Notes under the pieces: model-generated
Database searches by the model: none
Seen by the model: only the letters and a program-made list of their open reading frames with translations
What the model was told of the DNA's origin: nothing
Position numbers and translations under genes: made by a program
Part shown: in pieces, positions 33,385-43,202 of the stretch
Layout of the letters: every line of letters begins with the position of its first letter
Numbering within the stretch: the stretch's first letter is position 1
Source: Luteibacter aegosomatissinici
GTDB lineage: Bacteria > Pseudomonadota > Gammaproteobacteria > Xanthomonadales > Rhodanobacteraceae
DNA: 64,000 nucleotides
Reading direction: 5' to 3'
NCBI RefSeq assembly: GCF_023078495.1
Contig: NZ_CP095742.1
Location: forward strand, 4,612,501 to 4,676,500

Positions 33385-35877
33385 ATGCGTAACACCCTGC
33401 TCTGCCGTGCGCTGCGCGCGGCGATCGTCGGCGCGTTCGTGCTTTCCGCCGCCGCCCATGCCCAGGATGCGGCACCCGAGAAGAAGGCCACCGACCTGGA
33501 TAACGTGGTGGTCACCGCCCGCTCGGGCGTGGAGAGCCGTACCAAGGCCGAAACGAGCTACTCGATCACGACCATCGACGAGGACCGCCTGCGCATGCAG
33601 GCGCCGACGAGTGTCACCGAGGCGGTGAAGTCGGTGCCCGGCTTCTGGGTCGAATCCTCCGGCGGCGAAGCCTCCGGCAATATCCGTGCTCGTGGCATAC
33701 CCGTGGATGGCTATGGCTCGGTCACACTGCTGGAAGATGGCATCCCCGTGCAGCACGACCCTGCGCTGGGCTACCTCAACGCCGACCAGGCCTTCCGCCT
33801 GGATGAAACGATCGAGCGCGTCGAAGTGGTCCGTGGTGGTCCGTCGTCGGTGTTCTATTCCAACGCACCCGCAGGCGCGATCAACTTCATCCCGCGCCAG
33901 GTGGGCGACACCGCCGAAGGGCTGGTGAAGTACACGGTAGGTAACTATTCGCTCAACCGCCTGGACTTCTGGTACGGCACGCCGATCGGCGGTGGCTGGA
34001 AGCTGGGTGTCGGCGGGTTCTGGCGCGTGGATGATGGCGTGCGCCGTCCGCAGTTCGACGCGGACAAGGGCGGGCAGCTGCGGGCCACGCTGTCGAAGCA
34101 GCTTGAGCACGGCGACATCAGCTTCGATGTGAAGCACATGGACGACAAGGTCGCCCTGTACCTCGGCATCCCGATGTACACCGATCCGCACGGCGATATC
34201 CGCCCCGCCCCGGGCTTCAATGGCAATTACGGCACCCTCGCCGGTCCGGAGACGCAGAATCTGGACATGCGCGAAGCCGGAGGTGGCACGTATCACTTCG
34301 ATAACAGCGAAGGCACCCACGTGAAGCGCACGCAGGTGTCGTTCAAGTTCGACCACGACCTGGGCGATGACTGGAAGCTCGCCGAGTCCATGCGCTACAG
34401 CACCACCGATACGCAGCGTAACGGTGTATTCCCCAACGCCGTGCAGACGGGTGCCACGCTGATCCAGCAGGACACGGCCAACCGCCTTGGCCTCGTGCCC
34501 GGTGCCACGGCACTGCAGCTGCGCTATGTCGATAACCCGGCGCAGGTGTTCAATGTGAATGGCCAGAACGGCAATGGCCTGGTCGTCACCGGCGGTATTC
34601 GCGGCGTCACCCTGCCGGTCGATGAGTTCATCAACGATACCCGCGTGCTCCGTAAGTTCGAATTCGGCGACCAGAGCCACGACGTGACGCTGGGCTATTA
34701 CCACGCCAACTTCGAGCAGGATTTCGATCGCTATTCCTCCACGGTGCTGATGGATGTGCGCGACAACGCGCGCCTGCTCGACCTGGTCGGCGTGGATGCG
34801 AACGGCAACGTCGTGGGCTCGCTCACGGACCATGGCTTCTACGGCTATGGCTACGAATGGGAGCATGCCAGCGGCAAGTCCAACACCAATGCCTTCTACC
34901 TCTCTGATGAGTGGCAGGTGACCCCGGAGCTGCGCATCGATGGCGGCGCACGCTGGGAGAAGGTGAACGTGCAGGGCTACACCGAGGGCAAGGCCACGGT
35001 GAACCTGGGTGGCTCGCCGGCCGCCATGAAGGTGCTGACGGGTAACGGCCAGTACACCCACTACGACCAGAGCTTCGACAAGACCGGCTGGACCCTCGGT
35101 GCCAACTGGCAGTTCTCGCCGCGCCAGGGTGTATTCGCCCGTTGGACCTCGGCGTTCCGCCTGCCCAACCTCAGCACCTACATCACAAGCCCCACCGCCA
35201 CGCCTGTGTTGCAGACCATGGACCTTGGCGAGGCCGGCTGGAAGTACAGCGATCGCTTCGTGGATACGTACGCGACGCTGTTCTACACCAAGTACAACAA
35301 CGTGGGCTTCTCGAACTACGTGTTCGATCGCAACACCAATACCTCGACCCCGCAGACGGGTTACGCCGACACCAAGACCTTTGGCCTGGAGCTGGAAGGC
35401 ACGATCTACCCCACCCAGTGGTTCGACGTGCAGTTCAACGCCACCCTGCAGGACCCGAAGTACAAGGGCCTGCGCTATACGGAGGTGGTTAACAACGCCC
35501 CCGTGTTGCGCGACTATGAGGACAACCAGCTTATCCGCGTACCCAAGGTGAGCTACCGCATTGTCCCGGGGGTGAACCTGATGGATAACCGCCTGCGCCT
35601 GCAGTTCTCGTACGAGCACGAAGGGCAGCGCTACGTCGACACGGCCAACTCGGTGCGCCTGCCGGCCTACCACGTGGTGAACTTCAGCGCCCGCTACGAT
35701 GCCACCCAGCAGCTTTCGCTGTATTTCTATGCGGATAACCTGTTCAACTCCCTGGGCCTGACCGAAGGCAACCCGCGCGCGGGTGAGTTGGCCAGTTCCG
35801 ATGTGGGCGCGACCACGTTCATCGCCCGGCCGCTGCTCGGCCGCTCGTTCCGGGCCGCCGCGATGTACCGCTTCTGA
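33385..35877 (+). CDS. TonB-dependent outer-membrane receptor coupled to a PHP-domain hydrolase
   Basis: 830 aa from the ATG at 33385 (ccggag upstream); this choice gives the signal peptide MRNTLLCRALRAAIVGAFVL ending AHA-QD. A TonB box (LDNVVVTAR) and plug (SVTEAVKSVPGFWVESSGGE, NIRARGIPVDGYGSVTLLEDG, ERVEVVRGGPSSVFYSNAPAGAINF) follow, then a 22-strand barrel ending in FRAAAMYRF. The plug contains GIPVQHDPALGYLNADQAF, as seen in siderophore- or carbohydrate-type receptors; the ligand is unknown. The stop TGA overlaps the start of the next gene (TGATG). Confidence 0.9.
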   Translation: MRNTLLCRALRAAIVGAFVLSAAAHAQDAAPEKKATDLDNVVVTARSGVESRTKAETSYSITTIDEDRLRMQAPTSVTEAVKSVPGFWVESSGGEASGNIRARGIPVDGYGSVTLLEDGIPVQHDPALGYLNADQAFRLDETIERVEVVRGGPSSVFYSNAPAGAINFIPRQVGDTAEGLVKYTVGNYSLNRLDFWYGTPIGGGWKLGVGGFWRVDDGVRRPQFDADKGGQLRATLSKQLEHGDISFDVKHMDDKVALYLGIPMYTDPHGDIRPAPGFNGNYGTLAGPETQNLDMREAGGGTYHFDNSEGTHVKRTQVSFKFDHDLGDDWKLAESMRYSTTDTQRNGVFPNAVQTGATLIQQDTANRLGLVPGATALQLRYVDNPAQVFNVNGQNGNGLVVTGGIRGVTLPVDEFINDTRVLRKFEFGDQSHDVTLGYYHANFEQDFDRYSSTVLMDVRDNARLLDLVGVDANGNVVGSLTDHGFYGYGYEWEHASGKSNTNAFYLSDEWQVTPELRIDGGARWEKVNVQGYTEGKATVNLGGSPAAMKVLTGNGQYTHYDQSFDKTGWTLGANWQFSPRQGVFARWTSAFRLPNLSTYITSPTATPVLQTMDLGEAGWKYSDRFVDTYATLFYTKYNNVGFSNYVFDRNTNTSTPQTGYADTKTFGLELEGTIYPTQWFDVQFNATLQDPKYKGLRYTEVVNNAPVLRDYEDNQLIRVPKVSYRIVPGVNLMDNRLRLQFSYEHEGQRYVDTANSVRLPAYHVVNFSARYDATQQLSLYFYADNLFNSLGLTEGNPRAGELASSDVGATTFIARPLLGRSFRAAAMYRF

Positions 35878-37391
35878 TGCGCGCCCTGACCGCACTCCTG
35901 CTTGCCTGCTTTGCCGCCAGCACCGTGGCGGCCGAGCGTGCGCCCGATGTCGTGCTGCGTGGTGAGCTGACCGGCAAGGACAACCACACGTACCGCGAGG
36001 TGCCTTTTGAGGTACCCGCAGGAACGAAGCGCATCACCATCGATGTGAGCTACACCGGTCGGGAACAACGCACCACCATCGACCTGGGCCTGCTCGGCCC
36101 GGGCGGTTTCGCGGAGCAGGATGGCTTCCGCGGCTGGAGCGGTGGCAGCAAACACCGCTTCACGGTCTCGGCCACCGATGCCACGGCCTCGTTCCTGCCC
36201 GGCGAGATCTGGCCAGGCCGTTGGCGCCTGTTGCTCGGCATCCCGAATATCCGCCCGACGTCCACGGCATCGTTCACCGCCGATGTGTGGTTCTCCAACG
36301 ACGACGAAGGCTTCGGGCCGGAGCATGGGTTGTCGGCTCCGCTGAAGACCACCGCTGGCTGGTATCGCGGCGACCTGCACATGCATACCGCGCACAGCGA
36401 CGGTGGCTGCCTGAACGCCAGCGGGACCGCCAAGGTGCCGTGCCCGCTGTTCCTCACCGTGGTTTCGGCCGCGAAACGCGGGCTGGACTTCATCGCCATC
36501 TCCGAGCACAACACCATGTCGCAGGTGTCGGAGATGCGCGAGTTGCAGCCGTACTTCGATACGATGCTGATGATCCCGGCTCGGGAGATTACGACGTTCG
36601 AAGGCCACGCCAACCTGTTCGGCGTGTCGCGGCCACTGGATTTCCGCCTGGGCAGCCCGTCGGTGCCGGATTGGAACGCGCTGACGGCCGATGTCGCGAA
36701 GGCGCACGGACTCATCTCCATCAACCACCCGCGCCGTCCGAACGACGAAACCTGCATGGGCTGCGGCTTCACGCCGTCGAAGCCGGTGAATATGCACGGT
36801 TTCCAGGCCATCGAGGCGATCAACGGCCGCGACCCGGAGCGCCCGGAGACGGGCATTCCGTTCTGGGAGAAGCAGCTCAATGCAGGCGTGCGTATCACCG
36901 GCATCGGCGGCGGCGACAGCCATGACGGCAGTGACGGCGCACGCGACGAGTTCGCCGGGGTGATCGGCGTGCCGACCACCGTGGTGCGTGCCGATGCGCT
37001 CTCGATGGACGGCATTCTCGACGGCATCCGTGCGGGGCATGTGTTCGTGGATACCGAGGGCACGAAGGACCGCATGCTCGAGGTAACCGCCACGGCGGCG
37101 GGTGCTGGTGCCAACGCAGGCGCCGAGGCGCACATGGGCGATGCGCTGAGGGTGGCGAAGGGCCGGCAAGTGCACGTGGCGGTGACCACAGCCGCGGTCA
37201 CCGGTATGCGGGCCATCGCGACCCTGGACGGCAAGCGCCTCTCCTCCACCCCCATCGCCGCCGACAACACCGCTTCCCTCGACTGGAAAAGCGACGGCAA
37301 GTCCCATTGGCTCCGCATCGACATCCGCGACGCCACCGGCAAGCTCATCCTCCTCGGCAACCCGATATACCTCAACCAGCCTTCGCCTTGA
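35877..37391 (+). CDS. Secreted CehA/McbA-family PHP metallohydrolase
   Basis: 504 aa with signal peptide (MRALTALLLACFAASTVAA). The N-terminal ~150 residues form a beta-rich domain (pre-peptidase-like). A PHP-type metal site follows: GDLHMHTAHSDGG (about 162-174), FIAISEHNTM, EITTFEGHANLFG, INHPRRP and GGGDSHDG. Characterised relatives hydrolyse carbamate, ester or phosphoester bonds; the substrate here is not known. It starts within the stop of the TonB receptor and has no own Shine-Dalgarno, so it depends on coupled translation. Its end overlaps comF on the other strand by 20 bases. Confidence 0.87.
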   Translation: MRALTALLLACFAASTVAAERAPDVVLRGELTGKDNHTYREVPFEVPAGTKRITIDVSYTGREQRTTIDLGLLGPGGFAEQDGFRGWSGGSKHRFTVSATDATASFLPGEIWPGRWRLLLGIPNIRPTSTASFTADVWFSNDDEGFGPEHGLSAPLKTTAGWYRGDLHMHTAHSDGGCLNASGTAKVPCPLFLTVVSAAKRGLDFIAISEHNTMSQVSEMRELQPYFDTMLMIPAREITTFEGHANLFGVSRPLDFRLGSPSVPDWNALTADVAKAHGLISINHPRRPNDETCMGCGFTPSKPVNMHGFQAIEAINGRDPERPETGIPFWEKQLNAGVRITGIGGGDSHDGSDGARDEFAGVIGVPTTVVRADALSMDGILDGIRAGHVFVDTEGTKDRMLEVTATAAGAGANAGAEAHMGDALRVAKGRQVHVAVTTAAVTGMRAIATLDGKRLSSTPIAADNTASLDWKSDGKSHWLRIDIRDATGKLILLGNPIYLNQPSP

Positions 37392-38094
37392 AATCCGGCT
37401 TCGGTGTCCGTGCCAGGGCCCACACATCCACCCGCTCCACCCCCGCTTCGAGTAACGCCAACGTACACGCTGCCAATGTTGCGCCCGTCGTCATCACATC
37501 ATCCACGACCGCCACATGCTTGACGGCAGGAACGTCGCGGACCCGAAAGGCCCGGCGCACGTTCTCGGCACGCTGCTCGGCATCGAGGCCACTCTGGGCA
37601 TTCGTCGGACGAGTTCGTTCAAGCACCCGCGCACACACCGGCACATGGATGTGCCTGGCCAGCGGCCTCACCAACTCCAGCGCCTGGTTGAAACCACGCT
37701 CCCTAAGCCGCGCCGTGTGCAACGGCACGGGCACGATCAGCTCCGGCAACTGCGGCGGCGCGCCCGCCGCGATCCATTGGCGCGACAGCACGTTACCTGC
37801 CACCAGGCTGCCGCCGAACTTGAACCGCGTTTCGAGCAGGTCGAGCGGCCAGGCATAGCGATAGGGCACCCATATGCTGTGCCATGGCCGGGTCTCCTTC
37901 GTGCACTCCAGGCACAGATCGGCGGTCCGCGCCAAAGGGAGCGCACACCGACGACACTGCGACGTGTTGCGCTCGAGTGAAGCTCCGCAAGGTGCACATA
38001 GCTCAATGCCCTCGTGACCCGCCGCTCCGCACAAGAGGCAACGCGGCGGCATGAAGAGTCGAGCTATGTGGGCGAGGGTGGTGCGAACATCCAT
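37372..38094 (-). CDS. comF: ComF family protein (phosphoribosyltransferase fold)
   Basis: 240 aa. A four-Cys zinc ribbon (CLLCGAAG, CAPCG, CRRCALPL, CLEC) in the first 70 residues is followed by a phosphoribosyltransferase-type domain with the PRPP motif VAVVDDVMTTGAT near 195. Known roles are DNA uptake during competence (ComF) and gluconate use (GntX); the same family is common next to bio genes in Xanthomonadales. It is convergent with the CehA-like gene, with a 20-base overlap. Confidence 0.9.
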   Translation of the reverse strand: MDVRTTLAHIARLFMPPRCLLCGAAGHEGIELCAPCGASLERNTSQCRRCALPLARTADLCLECTKETRPWHSIWVPYRYAWPLDLLETRFKFGGSLVAGNVLSRQWIAAGAPPQLPELIVPVPLHTARLRERGFNQALELVRPLARHIHVPVCARVLERTRPTNAQSGLDAEQRAENVRRAFRVRDVPAVKHVAVVDDVMTTGATLAACTLALLEAGVERVDVWALARTPKPDFKAKAG

Positions 38095-38210
38095 GTGCCT
38101 GACCGGCGCAGCTTCAGAAAGTGAAGCTGCGCAAGTTAGCGATCAGGACGTGCCTTTCTCTATGGAAGGATTCTGAAAAGCGTGTGGGCTTTTGCTTACG
38201 TCGTGTCAGA

Positions 38211-38420
38211 TCAGGTGTTCGGCTTGAACATCGCCGCATCCACGATCGACCACAGGTGGATGAGCCAGCCCATCCAGATGATCCACAGCAGCGCGGCCAG
38301 CACGAACATGATCAGTGCCTTGAACACCCGGCCCTGGACGAGTTGGCCCAGGCCGGGAATGAAGAAGCTGCAAACGGCCGCGATGACGTTACCTGCACTG
38401 CCTTGGCCTGCTGCACTCAT
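38211..38420 (-). CDS. Small two-helix membrane protein
   Basis: 69 aa from the ATG at 38420 (GGAG eight bases upstream; an ATG three codons earlier is less well placed). Two hydrophobic segments, VIAAVCSFFIPGLGQLVQGR and KALIMFVLAALLWIIWMGWLIHL, with the PGLGQ turn seen in TM2-like proteins of unknown role. It lies between comF and bioB and is transcribed away from bioB. Confidence 0.75.
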   Translation of the reverse strand: MSAAGQGSAGNVIAAVCSFFIPGLGQLVQGRVFKALIMFVLAALLWIIWMGWLIHLWSIVDAAMFKPNT

Positions 38421-38474
38421 GGGGAGCACTCCGTGGGGGACGGAACCATCCTACGGCAGCGAGGGGGTGCTGAA

Positions 38475-38508
38475 AGGTAAACTGAAGGCATATCGTTAAG
38501 GTTGACAG
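38475..38508 (+). promoter_or_regulatory. Candidate BirA-type biotin operator and -35 element upstream of bioB
   Basis: aggtaaact (38475-38483), 16 bases, then ggttgacag (38500-38508). This resembles the proteobacterial BirA operator TTGTAAACC-(14-16)-GGTTTACAA at 6 of 9 and 7 of 9 positions. The right half contains TTGACA, a possible -35, so a bound repressor would block the promoter. Recognised by eye only. Confidence 0.4.
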
Positions 38509-38556
38509 TGCCAGGGCGGGCGCCGACACTTCGCGCCTTCGCCACGGGAGCCCTCC

Positions 38557-39564
38557 ATGACCGCAGCCCTCCGCCACGACTGGACCGCCGACGAGGTAGA
38601 ACGCCTGTTCGCCTTGCCGTTCAATGACTTGCTATTCCAGGCCCAGTCGGTCCACCGCCAGTACCACGACCCCAACGCGGTACAGGTTTCCACCCTGCTC
38701 TCGATCAAGACGGGTGGCTGCCCGGAGGATTGCGCCTACTGCCCGCAGGCGGCGCGCTACGCCACGGGCGTGAAGGCCGAGAAGCTGATGAGCGTGGAGG
38801 CCGTCCTGGCACGCGCGCAGGCCGCCAAGGATGCTGGCGCCAGCCGCTTCTGCATGGGCGCCGCCTGGCGCTCGCCGAAGGATCGCGATGTGGCCAAGGT
38901 GGCCGAGATCGTGAGCGCGGTGAAGGGGCTCGGCCTGCAGACCTGCGCCACCCTGGGCATGCTCAGCCAGCCGCAGGCCGATACGCTGAAAGCGGCCGGC
39001 CTCGACTTCTATAACCACAACCTGGATACCTCTCCGGATTTCTACGGCGAGATCATCCACACCCGCGAGTACCAGGACCGCCTGGATACGCTCGATCACG
39101 TACGCCAGGCTGGCATGAAGACCTGCTGCGGCGGCATCGTGGGCATGGGCGAATCGCGGGCGCAGCGTGCGGGCCTGCTGAAGACGCTGGCCAATCTCCC
39201 CGAGCACCCGGAATCGGTACCGATCAACCGCCTTGTGCAGGTCGCCGGTACGCCGCTGCACGGTACCGACGCACTGGATCCGTTCGAGTTCGTGCGCAGC
39301 ATTGCCGTCGCGCGCATCCTCATGCCGGCCTCGGTGGTGCGCCTTTCAGCCGGCCGCGAGAGCATGGACGATGCCCTGCAGGCGCTGTGCTTCGCCGCCG
39401 GCGCGAACTCCATTTTCTACGGTGAGAAGCTGCTGACCACGGGCAACCCGGATGTGGAACACGACCGCCGCCTGTTCGAGCGCCTGGGCCTGAAGCCCAT
39501 GGAAGTGGAGATCGAGCCGGGCACGGTGCACGCGGACATCATCGAACCCGCCGACGCGGCGTGA
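38557..39564 (+). CDS. bioB: Biotin synthase
   Basis: Radical SAM enzyme that inserts sulfur into dethiobiotin. 335 aa. [13 protein letters not shown] carries the radical-SAM cysteines (Cys55, Cys59, Cys62). [12 protein letters not shown] and [12 protein letters not shown] supply further cluster ligands, including those of the sacrificial [2Fe-2S] cluster. RLSAGRESM supplies the Arg ligand. GGGAG precedes the ATG. The stop overlaps bioF (GTGA). First gene of a five-gene biotin cluster. Confidence 0.96.
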   Translation: MTAALRHDWTADEVERLFALPFNDLLFQAQSVHRQYHDPNAVQVSTLLSIKTGGCPEDCAYCPQAARYATGVKAEKLMSVEAVLARAQAAKDAGASRFCMGAAWRSPKDRDVAKVAEIVSAVKGLGLQTCATLGMLSQPQADTLKAAGLDFYNHNLDTSPDFYGEIIHTREYQDRLDTLDHVRQAGMKTCCGGIVGMGESRAQRAGLLKTLANLPEHPESVPINRLVQVAGTPLHGTDALDPFEFVRSIAVARILMPASVVRLSAGRESMDDALQALCFAAGANSIFYGEKLLTTGNPDVEHDRRLFERLGLKPMEVEIEPGTVHADIIEPADAA

Positions 39565-40778
39565 GCACGCGACCAGACCTTCGCGCGCGCCTTGCGGCAG
39601 CCCGCGCCCAGCGCGAGCGCGAAGGTCTGCTGCGCCGCGTGCGCACCTGCGATGTGCTGCCCGGCGGTCGGCGCGTAGTGGGCGGCAAGGTGCTCACCGA
39701 TTTCTGCGGCAACGATTACCTGGGCCTCGCCAGCCATCGCGAACTACTGGCTGCGCTCACCCGCGCGGCCGCGGCGGAGGGCGTGGGAACCGGCGCGGCC
39801 CACCTTGTATCCGGCCACCGCGGCGAGCACGCGGCGCTCGAAGAAGAACTGGCCGACTGGACGGGCCGCCAGCGCGCCGTGCTGTTTTCCACCGGCGTGA
39901 TGGCGAACCTTGGTGCGCTACAGGCGCTACTGAGTGCCGGCGCGATGCCCGGGCGCGACACTGCCCTCTGCGTGCAGGACAAGCTGAACCACGCCAGCCT
40001 CGTCGATGGCGCGCAGTTGGCGGGTGCCGAGCTGCGCCGCTACCCGCATGCCGACGTGGAGGGCGCCGCACGCCAGCTCGCCGCGAGCCCGGACCTGCCC
40101 GCCATGCTCGCCACCGATGGCGTGTTCAGCATGGACGGCGACGTGGCACCGTTGCCCGCGCTCGCCACCCTGTGCCGCGAACGCGGCGCCCTGTTTTACG
40201 TGGACGATGCCCACGGCCTGGGCGTACTTGGCCCCCATGGCGCGGGATCACTGGCGGCCGCCGGCCTGGGCGCCAGCGACGCCCCCGTGCTCATGGGCAC
40301 GCTCGGCAAGGCGCTGGGCTGCGCTGGTGCCTTTGTCGCCGGCGATGCCGACCTGATGGACGCGATCGTCCAGTTCGCCCGCCCCTATATCTACACCACC
40401 GCCATGCCCGCCGCCCTGGCCGCGGCGACCCGGGCCGGCCTGCGCCTGGTACGCGAAGACACGGAGGGCCGAAGGGAGCGGCTGGCCGCGAACATCGCCC
40501 GGTTCAGGGCCGGTGCCACCCAACTGGGCTTGCCACTGATGCCCTCCGCCACCGCTATCCAGCCGGTGCTGCTTGGCGATGCCGGGGCCACGCTGGCCGC
40601 GGCACGGCTGCTGGAGAGGGCCGGCTTCCTGGTGGTGGCGATCCGCCCCCCGACCGTCCCGCGTGGCGGGGCCAGGCTCCGGATCACCCTCTCGGCCGCG
40701 CATACCGAGGCCCCGATCGACGCCCTGCTGGAAGCGCTTGGCCGCATCCCCCTGCCGGCGCAGGCCCTCGCCGTATAA
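39561..40778 (+). CDS. bioF: 8-amino-7-oxononanoate synthase
   Basis: PLP enzyme that condenses pimeloyl-ACP with alanine. 405 aa from a GTG that overlaps the bioB stop by four bases. [48 protein letters not shown] and the Schiff-base Lys in [13 protein letters not shown] are all present. Slightly longer than the 384 aa Escherichia coli enzyme. Confidence 0.95.
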   Translation: MSTRPDLRARLAAARAQREREGLLRRVRTCDVLPGGRRVVGGKVLTDFCGNDYLGLASHRELLAALTRAAAAEGVGTGAAHLVSGHRGEHAALEEELADWTGRQRAVLFSTGVMANLGALQALLSAGAMPGRDTALCVQDKLNHASLVDGAQLAGAELRRYPHADVEGAARQLAASPDLPAMLATDGVFSMDGDVAPLPALATLCRERGALFYVDDAHGLGVLGPHGAGSLAAAGLGASDAPVLMGTLGKALGCAGAFVAGDADLMDAIVQFARPYIYTTAMPAALAAATRAGLRLVREDTEGRRERLAANIARFRAGATQLGLPLMPSATAIQPVLLGDAGATLAAARLLERAGFLVVAIRPPTVPRGGARLRITLSAAHTEAPIDALLEALGRIPLPAQALAV

Positions 40779-40801
40779 TGGGCGGCCCCGCGCATCGCCC
40801 C

Positions 40802-41545
40802 ATGCCCATGAACATCCTCAACATTTCCGCCTACAAGTTCGTCGCCCTCGACGACCTCGCCGCCCTGCGCGAGCGGGTCCTGGCGCGCTGTGAGGCACTG
40901 TCGCTGAAGGGCACGATCCTGCTGGCGCCCGAAGGCATCAACCTGTTCCTGGCCGCGCCACGCGAGGCAGTGGATGCCTTCATCGAATGGCTGCACGGGG
41001 ATGCGCGCTTCGCGGACATCACGCCGAAGGAGAGCTGGTCGGAGAGCGTGCCGTTTGGCCGCATGCGTGTGCGCCTGAAAAAAGAAATCATCACGATGCG
41101 CGCCCCGGCGATCCGCCCCGAAGCGGGCCGCGCGCCGCACGTCCTCCCCGTGGATCTGCGCCGCTGGCTGGACCAGGGCCACGACGACGAGGGCCGCGAA
41201 GTGGTGCTGCTGGACACACGCAACGATTATGAAGTGGCGGCTGGCACGTTCGAGAACACCGTGGAATACGGCCTCGCCAGTTTCACCGGCTTCCCCGACG
41301 CCGTCGCCGCGGATCGCGCACGCTTCGAAGGCAAGACGGTCGTTTCGTTCTGCACCGGCGGCATCCGCTGTGAAAAGGCGGCCATCCATATGAATGAGAT
41401 CGGCATCGACCACGTATTCCAGTTGGAAGGCGGCATCCTGAAATACTTCGAGGAAGTCGGTGGCGCGCACTGGCGCGGCGACTGCTTCGTGTTCGATGGC
41501 CGTGGCGCGGTCGATCCCGCGCTGGCCCCGAGCGATACACCGTGA
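40802..41545 (+). CDS. trhO: Rhodanese-domain tRNA uridine hydroxylase (TrhO/UPF0176 type) within the biotin cluster
   Basis: 247 aa from the ATG at 40802. It starts [23 protein letters not shown], has [18 protein letters not shown] of the N-terminal acylphosphatase-like domain, and KKEIITM before a rhodanese domain with the active-site loop [11 protein letters not shown] (Cys184). Family members (YceA/TrhO) hydroxylate uridine 34 of tRNA in some bacteria. It is shorter than the 350 aa Escherichia coli protein, lacking the extended C-terminus. It sits between bioF and bioH and overlaps bioH by four bases (GTGA), so it is co-expressed with biotin genes; a sulfur-related role is only a thought. 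Confidence 0.87.
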   Translation: MPMNILNISAYKFVALDDLAALRERVLARCEALSLKGTILLAPEGINLFLAAPREAVDAFIEWLHGDARFADITPKESWSESVPFGRMRVRLKKEIITMRAPAIRPEAGRAPHVLPVDLRRWLDQGHDDEGREVVLLDTRNDYEVAAGTFENTVEYGLASFTGFPDAVAADRARFEGKTVVSFCTGGIRCEKAAIHMNEIGIDHVFQLEGGILKYFEEVGGAHWRGDCFVFDGRGAVDPALAPSDTP

Positions 41546-42315
41546 GCGATCTTTACATCGAGCGCCGCGGCCACGGCAGCGTGCCGCTGGTGATGATCCA
41601 CGGCTGGGCGATGCACGGCGGCATCCTGCATCCGCTGGCCGATGCGCTGGACAGTCACTGCGACATGTACCTGGTGGACCTGCCGGGCCATGGCCATTCG
41701 CGTACGTCCTCCATCCCGCTCGAGCCACGCGCCTGTGCCGAGGCCATCATCCGTGGGACGCCACCGGCCGCATGGCTGGGCTGGTCGCTGGGCGGCCTTG
41801 TGGCGACGACCGCCGCACTCGATTTCCCCGATGCAGTGCGCCAGCTCATACCGGTCAGTTCGACACCGAAGTTCGTGCGCACGGACGATTGGCCGCACGG
41901 CAACGACCTGGCGATGGTGCGCAAACTCGCCAACGATCTTGATGCCGACTACAAGGCCACCGTGGATCGCTTCATCGCCCTGGAGGCGATGGGCAGCCAG
42001 GATCCGCGCACCGAGACACGCCGGCTGATGGCCGAAGCCTACGAACGCGGCGAGCCGGATCCGCGCGTGCTGATGGAAGGCCTGCGCCTGCTTGAAAACG
42101 CCGACCTGCGCCCGCGCCTGCATGAACTGACCATGCCCAGCCTCTGGATCGCCGGCCGGCGCGACCGCATTGTGCACCCCGAGGCGATGCGTTGGTCCGC
42201 CGAAGCCGCCGGTGGCCGCTTCGTGGAACTGGCGCATGCCGGCCACGCCCCTTTCATCGGACACGCCGCCGAACTGGCGGGTGTCCTCACGCAGTTCACG
42301 AGTTCCAGCGCATGA
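41542..42315 (+). CDS. bioH: Pimeloyl-ACP methyl ester esterase
   Basis: Cleaves the methyl ester of pimeloyl-ACP to end the BioC-BioH pathway. 257 aa alpha/beta hydrolase from GTG at 41542. [13 protein letters not shown] is the oxyanion region, GWSLGG the nucleophile elbow (Ser near 82), RDRIVHPE holds the Asp, and [10 protein letters not shown] the His. Overlaps of four bases on both sides. Confidence 0.93.
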   Translation: MSDLYIERRGHGSVPLVMIHGWAMHGGILHPLADALDSHCDMYLVDLPGHGHSRTSSIPLEPRACAEAIIRGTPPAAWLGWSLGGLVATTAALDFPDAVRQLIPVSSTPKFVRTDDWPHGNDLAMVRKLANDLDADYKATVDRFIALEAMGSQDPRTETRRLMAEAYERGEPDPRVLMEGLRLLENADLRPRLHELTMPSLWIAGRRDRIVHPEAMRWSAEAAGGRFVELAHAGHAPFIGHAAELAGVLTQFTSSSA

Positions 42316-43202
42316 GCGAATTCCACTTCGACCGCCGCCAGGTTCGCCGCAACTTCGGTCGCGCGGCTGGCACGTATGAAAAGCACGACGCACTCCAACG
42401 CGAGGTGCAGTCCACGCTCATCGAGCGCCTTGAGGTGTTCCCGCAGGCCCCGGAGGTCGTCCTCGATGTGGGTGCCGGCACCGGCCGCGGCACAGCCGCG
42501 CTAAAGAAGAAGTATCCGAAGGCACAGGTAATCGCCGTCGACCTCGCGCTGCCCATGCTGAAGGAAGCGAAGCAGCACGCCGGGTGGCTGAAACCGTTCA
42601 CACGCGTGCAGGCCGATGCCTATACCCTGCCGGTACCGGATAACAGCGTGGATGTGTTGTTCTCCAACCTCTGCTTCCAGTGGTGCGAGGACCTTTCGCG
42701 CCTGTTCGCCGAATGCGCGCGTGTACTGAAGCCCGGCGGCCTGCTGACGTTCTCCACGTTTGGCCCGGATACGCTGCAGGAACTGCGCGCGGCGTGGGCA
42801 AGCGCCGACCAGCACGCCCACGTGGCGCGCTTCCTCGATATGCATGACGTCGGCGATGCCATGCTGGCCCAGGGCTTGAAGGACCCCGTGCTGTTCGCCG
42901 AACGCTACACGCTTACCTACCCCACCCCGCGCGCCCTGCTGGATGAATTGCGCGGGCTCGGCGCGAACAACGCCGACGCCGGCCGCCTGCGCGGCCTGAC
43001 CGGCAAGCAGCACTACAAGCGCATGCTCGATGCGTACGAAGCGATGCGGACGGAAGGCACCATCCCCTCGACGTGGGAAGTGGTGACGGCGCATGCGTGG
43101 GGCCCGCCGGAAGGCCAGTCGCGTCGCGAAGGCGGCGGCGAAATCGCCAGCTTCTCCATCGACAAGCTGCGTGGCTCCCGGCGGAGGAACCCCTTCACGT
43201 GA
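42312..43202 (+). CDS. bioC: Malonyl-ACP O-methyltransferase
   Basis: SAM-dependent methyltransferase that starts pimeloyl synthesis. The ATG at 42312 overlaps the bioH stop and gives 296 aa; the frame open upstream lies inside bioH. FDRRQVRRNFGRAAGTYEKHD is the BioC N-terminus, VVLDVGAGTGRGT the SAM motif, and FSNLCFQWCED and VLKPGGLLTFSTFGPDTLQEL are diagnostic. Last gene of the cluster; bioA and bioD are not in the window. Its 3' end overlaps tag by eight bases on the opposite strand. Confidence 0.94.
   Translation: MSEFHFDRRQVRRNFGRAAGTYEKHDALQREVQSTLIERLEVFPQAPEVVLDVGAGTGRGTAALKKKYPKAQVIAVDLALPMLKEAKQHAGWLKPFTRVQADAYTLPVPDNSVDVLFSNLCFQWCEDLSRLFAECARVLKPGGLLTFSTFGPDTLQELRAAWASADQHAHVARFLDMHDVGDAMLAQGLKDPVLFAERYTLTYPTPRALLDELRGLGANNADAGRLRGLTGKQHYKRMLDAYEAMRTEGTIPSTWEVVTAHAWGPPEGQSRREGGGEIASFSIDKLRGSRRRNPFT

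Noticed and set aside
33226-35895. An 889-residue minus-strand open frame opposite the second TonB receptor
   Set aside because: Same GC shadow effect; the plus-strand receptor has plug, barrel and signal peptide.
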